From Deltaproteobacteria bacterium UBA4427 (lineage in GTDB: Bacteria > Myxococcota_A > UBA9160 > UBA4427), in assembly GCA_002390675.1 (NCBI GenBank), contig DGPZ01000097.1, positions 1-10,782 of the forward strand: a stretch of 10,782 nt of DNA, given 5' to 3'. Position numbers and translations under genes: made by a program. Under the pieces are notes generated by a model that searched no databases, had not been told where the DNA came from, and worked only from the letters and a program-made list of their open reading frames with translations. Of this stretch, positions 1-6,503 are shown piece after piece. The first letter of the stretch is position 1, and each line of letters begins with the position of its first letter.

Positions 1-2219
1 AAACTGACGAGCGCTTGATAGAGCGCGCCGTCACCACGCCCCTCATCAATCGCGGATCCAAGCACGCCCAGCGTCTCGCTGCGTCGGCCTTGGCCATCTA
101 AGGCAAGCGCGTAGCCAAGCGTAATCCGGGGATCGAGCGGAGCACTCTCGCTAGCTTGCTCGAGTTCACGAAGAGCCCCCTCGGCTTCGCCCGCTCTATG
201 CAGCGCCAAGCCCAGCGCATAACGCACAAGTCCATCTTCTGGAACGTACTCGAGGGCCGCACGAAGCTGTTCGATCGCCTCACGCTCATTCCCTTCCGAT
301 CGTGCCAAGTCCGCGAGGTTCACCCGCGCGGGAACGAAAAAAGGAGCGCGGGCGAGCGCCTTTTCATAGGCCTCGCGGGCGGATGCAGCGTCTCCGTATC
401 GCAGAGCCTGGAGTCCGAGGGCGACCTGCGCCTCTGGACGCTCGGCGTTCGCTTCGTTCGCCGTACGGGCCTCGCGAAGTGCACGAGCCAACGCTGCGCG
501 ATCAGCAGGTCGAAGCCTGTCGGCGGGCAAGTCTGCGAGCGCTTGTGCGGCCCGGAGTCGAAGCGCTAAAAGAGGATCGTCAAGCACCGGTCGAAGCAAG
601 CTCAAGCGGTGCACGGGGGAGAGCCGCTCTGCGACATCGATCAATCCGAGCCGTTCGAGAGCGCCCCCGCTGGCGAATCGCTTTTGCAACAGGGCGAGTG
701 GCGGCGCCCCTTGCGCTTCTGTCGCATAACGTGACCACCCGCTGCCGCGTACCCAGTCAGGAAGGTCCTCTCTATAGGCTAGGCCGAGCCAGCGTTCAGG
801 GTCTACCCGACGTTCGCCGTTTGCAACGAGCCCATCAGACCAATGCGGCTTCTCTGGCCGATCACCACGCCAGTTAGAAATTTCGTTCGCCGCCCAGGCA
901 GCGCCGCGATCTGCATGACAGCCACCGCATGCGTCGGGCGTGCCGAGTGCTTGACTGCGAAGCGGCCGCGGAATCGGAAACGAATGATCCCGCCGCGGAT
1001 CGACCACCATATACGTCCGCTCGGGCATATGACAGTCGACGCACTCGGTCCCCTTTCCGACTAAGCCATCATGTCCTCTATGTGTTGGTACATCGAATGC
1101 CTCTGACGCGTGACACCCCGTGCAAAGCGCGTTGCCCTCTCTACGAAGAGACAAGGAATGCGGGTCATGGCAGTCCGCGCAGCGAACGCCCATCTCATGC
1201 ATGCGACTTTGAATGAAGGAACCCCAGACATACACCTCATCCCGAATCTGCCCATCATCAAAATAGAGCGTCTCATCAAGCAGCCGCGGTGAGTATCCAT
1301 CCAGCAGCGCCGCCCCTATAGCGGGTTCGGCTTTGAGCTGAGCGCGCCTGGAATGGCAAGGCGCGCAGGTATCAAGTTGATGATCCTCAACTCGCGGCAC
1401 CTCGCGCGTGGCGATGCGCGCTTGACCTTGGCGGGCCCAATGATCTGCGGACCAAGCTTCGAAAGCGACGGGAAGCCCGGGGTCGGCTCCGCGTTCCGTA
1501 GGCGAACTAACAGCCCAAGACGAGTGGGCGCTCCCCGGCCCGTGGCATGCTTCACAGCCAACGTTGATCTCGACGGAAGTCGTGTCGAATCGATCCCTCG
1601 CATCATCGAAAGACTTCACAAGTGCCGTCGAATGACACGCGGCGCACTGGCTATTCCAGTTCATGGCGCCACCCTGCCAATGAAGCGGATCCCCCGATGG
1701 AATCTGTTCGTCGCCGTGAATCGAGAACCATCGCTGGCCCCCGACTTGCTTGGGTCGGGAATCCCACGCAATGGGCCAGGCCTGAAGTCGGCCGCCCGGC
1801 TCAGGAACAAGCAGTTGTTGAAGCGGCGTCACGCCGAATGTCGCCTCGACACGACGTCGCTCAGTCGGTCCATCGCTCGGCGTATGCGTCACAACAAAGG
1901 CATCCCCTTCGCGATGGAAGCCCCACTTGTCGCCGCCGAGGGAGGTCTCCACATCCTCGAAATCCCCGAGGATACTGCTCGCCGACGCCACCACCATGGC
2001 GAGGTCATGATGCGAGCCGGACCATGCTTGCGCAGCATCCGTATGGCATTCCGCACATCGCTGAGTACCGACGAACGTGGCTTCAGCCGCCGAAACATCC
2101 TCGACCGCTTCCGTTTCGCGGGAGACTTCGAGCGTCGACGAATTATCACTGTCGGTGCCCTCGCAGCCCAGCGGGCCGAGAGCAAAGAATAGAGCGAGCA
2201 GCGGGATAAATTGATGCAC
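1..2219 (-). CDS. Octahaem c-type cytochrome with HEAT-like and TPR repeats, partial (3' end off window)
   Basis: I translated this strand codon by codon: the frame is open without a stop from GTG at 2219 to the window edge, 739 codons, so the C-terminus is missing. An in-frame TGA lies about 50 bases upstream and no ATG lies between, so GTG is the best start; GAAGG at 2227-2231 is a fair ribosome site 7 bases ahead. Residues 1-19 form a hydrophobic export signal ending PLGC, which might be a non-canonical lipobox. Eight CXXCH haem sites follow at residues 55, 192, 222, 285, 347, 366, 393 and 431, with extra candidate ligands such as H70/H71 and H412. Residues about 530-580 look HEAT-like, and about 597-739 hold at least three TPR units. 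The family (cytochrome c554-like N-part, GCEACHGPGSAH motif, TPR tail) is widespread in environmental bacteria and mostly uncharacterised. The haems imply periplasmic or outer-surface electron transfer; the partner and substrate cannot be read from the sequence. The family call is firm, the physiological role unknown. Confidence 0.93.
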   Translation of the reverse strand, partial: MHQFIPLLALFFALGPLGCEGTDSDNSSTLEVSRETEAVEDVSAAEATFVGTQRCAECHTDAAQAWSGSHHDLAMVVASASSILGDFEDVETSLGGDKWGFHREGDAFVVTHTPSDGPTERRRVEATFGVTPLQQLLVPEPGGRLQAWPIAWDSRPKQVGGQRWFSIHGDEQIPSGDPLHWQGGAMNWNSQCAACHSTALVKSFDDARDRFDTTSVEINVGCEACHGPGSAHSSWAVSSPTERGADPGLPVAFEAWSADHWARQGQARIATREVPRVEDHQLDTCAPCHSRRAQLKAEPAIGAALLDGYSPRLLDETLYFDDGQIRDEVYVWGSFIQSRMHEMGVRCADCHDPHSLSLRREGNALCTGCHASEAFDVPTHRGHDGLVGKGTECVDCHMPERTYMVVDPRRDHSFPIPRPLRSQALGTPDACGGCHADRGAAWAANEISNWRGDRPEKPHWSDGLVANGERRVDPERWLGLAYREDLPDWVRGSGWSRYATEAQGAPPLALLQKRFASGGALERLGLIDVAERLSPVHRLSLLRPVLDDPLLALRLRAAQALADLPADRLRPADRAALARALREARTANEANAERPEAQVALGLQALRYGDAASAREAYEKALARAPFFVPARVNLADLARSEGNEREAIEQLRAALEYVPEDGLVRYALGLALHRAGEAEGALRELEQASESAPLDPRITLGYALALDGQGRRSETLGVLGSAIDEGRGDGALYQALVS

Positions 2220-2468
2220 TGGCGCACCTTCGCCCAGCCCCCGAGACCTCGCAAACCTTCCGCGTCACGTCGGCAGTATCTGACCCACTAATTTCCCTTT
2301 GATGCGCCTCTGTAGCCACCTGACGCACCAACCCTGATCGACCTCCTGCTGCTCCGCGCGACATGCGGGCGCCGCTAAAAACGGAGCGCAAACGCGAGCG
2401 CTGTCTTCGAGACCGCTTTTCTTTGCACGCTCACCATCCTTAACTCCGTCCGAATTGCTGCAGTCGCT
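2220..2468. other. Intergenic region upstream of the cytochrome gene
   Basis: This 249-base gap separates two minus-strand genes. Besides the candidate terminator at 2377-2402 and the ribosome site at 2227-2231, I see no convincing -35/-10 pair, no sigma-54 -24/-12 element and no coding frame with family features. The cytochrome promoter presumably lies here, but I cannot place it. Confidence 0.5.
2377..2402 (-). terminator. Candidate rho-independent terminator after the prenyltransferase gene
   Basis: Read on the minus strand, AGCGC and GCGCT (2402-2398 and 2389-2385) can pair around an 8-base loop. CCG and then five T residues (2381-2377) follow. The site lies about 67 bases past the prenyltransferase stop and about 160 bases before the cytochrome start, where a terminator would separate the two minus-strand genes. 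The stem is short (5 bp), so the call is tentative. Confidence 0.4.
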
Positions 2469-3473
2469 TTAGCCTCGGGAAAGGATCACATCCAGAACGA
2501 GGCCGATCAAAAAGAACCCGCTGTACCGCCGCGTAAACCAAAACGTGACGCCTACGAACCAAAGCGGCCATACGCCCTCGGGAAGACTCGATGGCGCGCG
2601 CTCGGGCCGCGGGTGTGCAAAGACTTCAAAAACTCTCTTCAGCGAAAACATCGACGCGAAACTGATCAGCATCACCGGATGAAAAAAGCCCGTGTAAATC
2701 AAGTACCCGATCACTGGATACTGCGCGAGCAAGAGCGCGACCGTGACTTTCCTTGACAACGACTCGCCTAACAGAACTGGAAGTGTCCGGATTCCCTTGT
2801 CTGAATCGAAGGAGAGTTTGTCCGTGTGCTTTCCAAAAAGGACTGCGGTTGGCCCGAGCGCGTAGGCGAGGCTCGCGAAGGCGACCTCATTGCTCCAGTC
2901 GCCGGTGATCACAAAATAGCTGCCGCCGACCATGAGCGGTCCCCATACAACCAGAACAGCCGGCTCACCCAAGCCAATATATTTGAGCGGAAACGTGTAA
3001 AAGAGAACGAAAAAGAGACCACTCACGAGTAGGGCCATCGTGATCTCACCACGTTCCGAAACAAAGACTAGATAGAGGCCGATCGCGAGGCCGACGCCGC
3101 CAGTGAGCGCCGCATAAGTGATCAATTGGCGGACGGTTAGGAATCCGTCTTCAACGGTCTGTGGGCCGTATTGAGTCCGGAAATAATTCCCCTGATCGAC
3201 GCCCTTCCAGTGGTCTGTAAGATCGTTCACCAGATTATTCGTCGCATGAGCGAGACATAGCCCGCCGGTCACGAGCCCGAAGAGCATCCAATCGAAGGCA
3301 CCCGCCTTGAAAGCGAGCACGCCCGCAAAAGCGGCCGAAGTAAAGGTCATGATGATGACCGCCGACCGCGTCGCAATCAGCCATCGAGAAACCAGATCAA
3401 GCCCGTCCCAATCCTCTTTTGTAATCCGGGGCATCGCCGTCAAAGCCTTGCCCCACATCGCCACGTTCGGCAT
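2469..3473 (-). CDS. UbiA-superfamily prenyltransferase (MenA-like), integral membrane
   Basis: This 334-residue polytopic membrane protein would transfer a polyprenyl chain from its diphosphate to an acceptor at the inner membrane. It has both Mg-diphosphate motifs. The first is at residues 80-93 (N80, D84, D87, D93; NDLTDHWKGVD). The second is at residues 215-230 (KHTDK, then D223, D225, KGIRTLPV), the form seen in MenA-type 1,4-dihydroxy-2-naphthoate prenyltransferases. Hydrophobic helices recur from about residue 32 to 330, as expected for the 8-9 helix UbiA fold, and the length is normal. ATG at 3473 follows AGGA at 5-base spacing and a GGGAGGG run; ATGs at residues 6 and 14 are alternatives. 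The next gene on this strand encodes an octahaem cytochrome, so a respiratory quinone role fits, but no other menaquinone gene is present. The acceptor could instead be another aromatic or a lipid. Superfamily is certain, substrate not. Confidence 0.88.
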   Translation of the reverse strand: MPNVAMWGKALTAMPRITKEDWDGLDLVSRWLIATRSAVIIMTFTSAAFAGVLAFKAGAFDWMLFGLVTGGLCLAHATNNLVNDLTDHWKGVDQGNYFRTQYGPQTVEDGFLTVRQLITYAALTGGVGLAIGLYLVFVSERGEITMALLVSGLFFVLFYTFPLKYIGLGEPAVLVVWGPLMVGGSYFVITGDWSNEVAFASLAYALGPTAVLFGKHTDKLSFDSDKGIRTLPVLLGESLSRKVTVALLLAQYPVIGYLIYTGFFHPVMLISFASMFSLKRVFEVFAHPRPERAPSSLPEGVWPLWFVGVTFWFTRRYSGFFLIGLVLDVILSRG

Positions 3474-3540
3474 TCCTGCCCTCCCCGTTTGTCGTTACAG
3501 ATCAGCGCATCATAGAGGCTCCTGACCCGAATCCCGCTTC

Positions 3541-3558
3541 GCGAGACTTCACTCTCGC
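3541..3558. promoter_or_regulatory. Inverted repeat in the prenyltransferase leader
   Basis: GCGAGA (3541-3546) and TCTCGC (3553-3558) form a perfect 6-bp inverted repeat around the 6-base loop CTTCAC. It lies 68 bases upstream of the prenyltransferase ATG and could be a leader hairpin or a protein-binding site. There is no T-run to make it a terminator. Confidence 0.35.
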
Positions 3559-3676
3559 CCGCACAAACAGTTTGCCCCGGACCGATTCAGTCGAGCCGGC
3601 CTTACCCAAGAGGACCTAGGGCCGCGCACTCCCGGCACTTTCGATCACGCGGCGCAGCAGCCTCTGTAACCATTTG

Positions 3677-3705
3677 TTGACAGTGTAAAATTTACGTCGT
3701 ATACG
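3677..3705 (+). promoter_or_regulatory. Strong sigma-70-like promoter of the TetR gene
   Basis: A perfect -35 TTGACA (3677-3682), an exact 17-base spacer and a -10-like TATACG (3700-3705) precede the TetR gene. Transcription would begin about 7 bases beyond the -10, at about 3712-3713, which is the ATG itself. No Shine-Dalgarno sequence precedes the ATG. The sequence therefore suggests a leaderless mRNA. Confidence 0.65.
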
Positions 3706-3708
3706 TAT
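3685..3708. promoter_or_regulatory. Palindromic operator candidates overlapping the TetR promoter
   Basis: Two symmetric elements sit inside the promoter. GTAAAATTTAC (3685-3695, centred on 3690) lies in the spacer. The overlapping CGTATACG (3698-3705) and ATACGTAT (3701-3708) cover the -10. TetR-family proteins typically bind such sites and repress their own promoter, so autoregulation is the natural reading. Which element is bound is unknown. Confidence 0.5.
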
Positions 3709-3712
3709 CGCC

Positions 3713-4294
3713 ATGCCTCGAGCCGCCCTCTCCCAGGATCAGCTCAACGATTTCCGCGACTCGCTCTGCGCCGCCGCGACGAGACTCTTCGCCGCTCACG
3801 GATACGAGGGTGTGACGATGCGCGCGCTCGCTAAGGAAATCGGCTGCAGCCCGATGACGCCGTATCGCTACTTTGCCAACAAAGCAGAGATCTTCGACAC
3901 GGTCCGCTCTGCCGCCGGCACACGCTTCGCCGATGCGATCGATTCCGCCGTCAAGCGCGAAGCCAAGCACCGCCCTCGCCTACGCGCCATGTGCCATGCC
4001 TATGTCGACTTCGCCGTCGCCGAACCTCACGCCTACCGAATCATCTTCGAGCTTGAAAAGGGCCAACGTCCCGAACCTCCGCGCGTCGAAGAAGCCCGCG
4101 GCTGGTTCATCATGAAGGCCGCTGTCGCCGACGCGATTGCTGATGGTGCACTCGAAGGTGATCCGGACGTCGTGGCGCATCTTTTTTGGTCGGGTGTCCA
4201 CGGCCTCGTGGCACTGCACCTAAGTGGCATGCTCGAGCTTGGCATAGGACTCGGTCCCCTGGTCGAGGCCTTTATCGAGCGGGAGCTCGCCTGA
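3713..4294 (+). CDS. TetR/AcrR-family transcriptional repressor with WHG-type ligand domain
   Basis: This 193-residue protein has the normal TetR length. The N-terminal helices and helix-turn-helix span about residues 12-60 (recognition-helix region CSPMTPYRYFANKAEIF), the typical TetR DNA-binding signature. The C-terminal part carries FWSGVHGLVALHLSG at 158-172, characteristic of the WHG (TetR_C_33-like) ligand domain. The ATG at 3713 is the only sensible start and coincides with the predicted transcription start, so translation may be leaderless. The gene is 93 bases upstream of, and codirectional with, the carotenoid oxygenase, its most likely target. Proteins of this type usually act as dimeric repressors released by a small hydrophobic ligand; the ligand here cannot be told. 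It could also control the divergent prenyltransferase gene, since the promoter palindromes lie in the shared intergenic region. Confidence 0.92.
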   Translation: MPRAALSQDQLNDFRDSLCAAATRLFAAHGYEGVTMRALAKEIGCSPMTPYRYFANKAEIFDTVRSAAGTRFADAIDSAVKREAKHRPRLRAMCHAYVDFAVAEPHAYRIIFELEKGQRPEPPRVEEARGWFIMKAAVADAIADGALEGDPDVVAHLFWSGVHGLVALHLSGMLELGIGLGPLVEAFIERELA

Positions 4295-4320
4295 TCCAAC
4301 GATTTTCGATCCCGCTTTTC

Positions 4321-4344
4321 TGAATCTAATGTTTTTCTGATTCA
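4321..4344. repeat. Inverted repeat between the TetR and oxygenase genes
   Basis: TGAATC (4321-4326) and GATTCA (4339-4344) are perfect 6-bp inverted copies around 12 bases that include a TTTTT tract. The repeat could be an operator for the upstream regulator or a weak attenuator in a TetR-oxygenase transcript. The sequence does not decide between these. Confidence 0.35.
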
Positions 4345-4353
4345 CTGACCTTC

Positions 4354-4372
4354 ATTCGCCCATGTGGCGAAT
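4354..4372 (+). promoter_or_regulatory. Hairpin directly ahead of the oxygenase ribosome-binding site
   Basis: ATTCGCC (4354-4360) and GGCGAAT (4366-4372) pair perfectly around the loop CATGT. The stem ends 3 bases before the AAGGAG ribosome site (4376-4381). It may be an operator half-site pair or an mRNA stem affecting initiation or stability. Confidence 0.5.
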
Positions 4373-4375
4373 AAC

Positions 4376-4381
4376 AAGGAG
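4376..4381 (+). promoter_or_regulatory. Ribosome-binding site deciding the oxygenase start
   Basis: AAGGAG lies 6 bases ahead of ATG 4388. It selects this start over the in-frame GTG at 4364, which would sit inside the hairpin loop and has no ribosome site. Confidence 0.8.
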
Positions 4382-4387
4382 TCTCCC

Positions 4388-5809
4388 ATGAACGACGCTG
4401 TGCTAGCCGCCAACGAACAATTCGCTGAAATCTCGCTCCCGAATCCAGTAGAGGCCGACGCCGCCATCACGCGCGTTGAGGGCGAGATTCCCCAGGAACT
4501 GACGGGAACCCTCTACCGAAACGGTCCCAACCAAAAGATCTCTCCCAAGGTCGGCCCACGCGCGCTCCACTTCTTCGACGGCGACGCTCTCATCCAGGCG
4601 ATTCGCTTCGAAGATGGCAAGGCTCATCATCTCGGACGTTATGCGCGAACCGCAGCGTTCGAACGCAATCTTGCAGAAGGCGAATACGTCCAAGCTGGCC
4701 TTCGGATTCCCGCGGACCGCGTCGTCGAGCCGCCTATCCCAAGCCATTCGCCTAACACAAACATCGTATCCCACGCGGGGCGCCTCTTCGCGCTTGCCGA
4801 AAACATGCCGCCCTTCGAGATGGATCCCGAGACCCTCGCCTCCAAGGGGCTCTGGGAATACGACGGCAAGATGCTCGGCATGTCGACGACCGCCCACCCG
4901 AAAATCGACGGTCGTACGGGACAGATGTGGATCCACGGATATCAGCCTATGTCCCCGCATATCCAGCTCTACTGCGTCGAACCCGACGGCCGCGTCTCGC
5001 TTGCCGAAGCTCACGACGCCCCATGGGCCTCCATGATGCACGACTTCGCGATCACGGAGAACCACGTCATCTTCCCGCTCGGCAGCATGGAATTTGATCT
5101 AGCCCCGCTGCTCACGGGAGGCACGTTCACGCAGGCTCTGTCCGGCGTCGATCGCCCGATGACCTTCGGCATTCGAAGCCGCGAGGCCGGAAGTGAAATC
5201 CGCTGGTTCGAAGCGCCCTCCGCGGGATATATGTTCCACCCCGCGAACGCCTACGAAGAAGACGGCAAAATTTTCATGGATGCATGCACCTACGAAAATC
5301 CGCAGTCGCTCATCGATTCTCTAGACGGCGCGCGGGATGGCAAGGTTGGCTCAGGGCTCGATGCGAATCCTTATCTCTATGAGTTCGATCTCGAAGCCGG
5401 CACCTGCAAGGAAACTAAGTTCTCCGACTCGACCGCCGAATTCCCACGCATCGATCCACGATTGATTGGCCACAAGAATCGCTGGGGCTATGCCTCCACG
5501 GCGGAGCCGGCGGGCGGCGCACTCGGCTTCTCCCGTCGAATCACCAAATACGATCGCCAAGGTGGCAGCTCTACGCATACCAAGGTCGTCGACGGACAGT
5601 GGACCGGAGAACCCGTCTTCGTCCCGCGTTCAAAGGAAGCGGCCGAGGATGACGGCTTCGTACTCGTCGCTACGCATGACGCCAACAAGGCCGAAACCGC
5701 AGTCGAGATTCTCGATGCGCGCGGGATCGATGCCGAGCCACTCGCACGACTCCATCTCGACACGCGCATTCCCTTTGGCTTCCACGGCAACTGGGCCAGC
5801 AGCGCCTGA
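4388..5809 (+). CDS. Carotenoid cleavage oxygenase (RPE65/CCD family)
   Basis: This 473-residue non-haem iron oxygenase would split a double bond in a carotenoid, apocarotenoid or stilbene with O2. It has the full seven-bladed propeller family plan: GTLYRNGPN near residues 40-48, HFFDGDA near 61-67, and four Fe-binding histidines at H170 (TTAHPK), H218 (MMHDF), H284 (YMFHPA) and H466 (FGFHGNW). Second-shell acidic candidates are E138 (ALAEN) and E351 (EFPRIDP). Length is typical of bacterial family members. There is no signal peptide or membrane segment, so it is probably cytosolic or peripherally bound. The ATG at 4388 is preceded by AAGGAG. A TetR repressor gene lies 93 bases upstream on the same strand, so expression is probably inducible. 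No carotenoid synthesis genes are visible, which leaves cleavage of an imported or remotely made substrate possible. Substrate and cleavage position cannot be predicted. Confidence 0.94.
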   Translation: MNDAVLAANEQFAEISLPNPVEADAAITRVEGEIPQELTGTLYRNGPNQKISPKVGPRALHFFDGDALIQAIRFEDGKAHHLGRYARTAAFERNLAEGEYVQAGLRIPADRVVEPPIPSHSPNTNIVSHAGRLFALAENMPPFEMDPETLASKGLWEYDGKMLGMSTTAHPKIDGRTGQMWIHGYQPMSPHIQLYCVEPDGRVSLAEAHDAPWASMMHDFAITENHVIFPLGSMEFDLAPLLTGGTFTQALSGVDRPMTFGIRSREAGSEIRWFEAPSAGYMFHPANAYEEDGKIFMDACTYENPQSLIDSLDGARDGKVGSGLDANPYLYEFDLEAGTCKETKFSDSTAEFPRIDPRLIGHKNRWGYASTAEPAGGALGFSRRITKYDRQGGSSTHTKVVDGQWTGEPVFVPRSKEAAEDDGFVLVATHDANKAETAVEILDARGIDAEPLARLHLDTRIPFGFHGNWASSA

Positions 5810-5850
5810 ACGCCGCCCGCGAGATGCCAGGCCCAGGCTAGGGGCGGCGT
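5810..5850. terminator. Candidate bidirectional terminator between convergent genes
   Basis: ACGCCGCCC (5810-5818) and GGGCGGCGT (5842-5850) are a perfect 9-bp GC-rich inverted repeat around 23 bases. It starts right after the oxygenase stop and overlaps the last codons and stop of the convergent gene. Its position fits termination in both directions, but there is no T-run and the loop is long. Confidence 0.4.
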
Positions 5851-6503
5851 GCCAACACAACCCAGTGTCGGAAGCCGCCCTTGCCGGGCCTAAGCCCTTC
5901 GACTGCGAAGCCACGCTTCTTTAAGCGCAATTCAAAGCCCTGCTCAGGCGCTTCCGCCCAGATCCCGGCGATGCCTCCGCGACGAAGCGCACGCCAGGTT
6001 CGATCAATCGCGCGACGACCGTAGAGCGGATCCTTCTCGGCGTTCGTTCGCGCGTGCGGGCCTTCAAAGAGGTCGAGCACGATCGCGTCGTAGCCACCCT
6101 CCTCTTCCGCCGCCTCACGAATACAATCCGCGACATCGGACAGCGCGACCGTGACGCGCGGATCTAGCACAGCACCATTCGTCAGCTCTGCAAGCGGCCC
6201 ACGACACCACTCCGCCACGACCGGATGAAGTTCTGCGACAACGACCGTCGCGTCTTCCGGAACGGTGTCCAGCACCGCACGCAACGTCATTCCCATCCCA
6301 AGTCCGCCGACGAGAACTCGCGCACCGGGTTGCAGATCGCGACAGGTTCGAATCCCAAGAACTTCTTCGGAACGACTCGCGCGGCTATTCATGAGCACGC
6401 GTCCGCCGATCAGGATCAAGAAGTCGCCTTTGTCCCGGCGCCGCAACTCGAGCGTACCGTCGGGCGTCTCGCGCGAATCAAGCGTGACCCAGGGCTTGCT
6501 CAC
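5838..6503 (-). CDS. Small spermidine-synthase-like SAM-fold protein
   Basis: This 221-residue class I Rossmann SAM-fold protein belongs to the spermidine-synthase-like group. The nucleotide loop is VGGLGMG at 65-71, with acidic residues E91 (VVVAELHP) and D123 (LSDVAD) at the expected ribose and adenine positions. YDAIVLDLFEGP (138-149) lies where aminopropyltransferases carry their catalytic Asp motif. The short N-terminal part (about 16-50) has only a reduced beta-domain, and the usual Tyr of the substrate site is replaced in LMNSRASRSEEVLG. True SpeE proteins are typically about 280 residues, so polyamine synthesis is not assured; a methyltransferase or other aminopropyl/SAM reaction is equally possible. 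The start is GTG 6503, overlapping the TGA of the upstream ABC-F gene in GTGA, which implies translational coupling. No strong separate ribosome site is seen. Confidence 0.82.
   Translation of the reverse strand: MSKPWVTLDSRETPDGTLELRRRDKGDFLILIGGRVLMNSRASRSEEVLGIRTCRDLQPGARVLVGGLGMGMTLRAVLDTVPEDATVVVAELHPVVAEWCRGPLAELTNGAVLDPRVTVALSDVADCIREAAEEEGGYDAIVLDLFEGPHARTNAEKDPLYGRRAIDRTWRALRRGGIAGIWAEAPEQGFELRLKKRGFAVEGLRPGKGGFRHWVVLARRP

Noticed and set aside
302..877. Plus-strand open frame of about 191 codons
   Set aside because: It is antisense to the TPR part of the cytochrome. Its composition is typical of a GC-rich shadow frame and no domain is seen.
1353..2192. Long plus-strand open frame of about 279 codons
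   Set aside because: It runs antisense to the cytochrome gene, has no recognisable domain and is arginine/proline-rich. The minus frame has eight CXXCH sites and an uninterrupted 739 codons.
2298..2318. Near-repeat of GCCTCTGTARCCA around 2306 and around 3660
   Set aside because: Two copies of about 13 bases with a mismatch in different intergenic contexts and no symmetry; chance is as likely as function.
2220..2468. Sigma-54 type promoter before the cytochrome
   Set aside because: GG and GC pairs occur, but none at the required 10-base spacing with the flanking consensus.
4364..4387. Upstream GTG start for the oxygenase
   Set aside because: It has no ribosome site and sits in a hairpin loop, while ATG 4388 has AAGGAG at good spacing.
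4403..5065. Minus-strand open frame of about 220 codons
   Set aside because: It is antisense to the carotenoid oxygenase, which has all four iron-binding His motifs.
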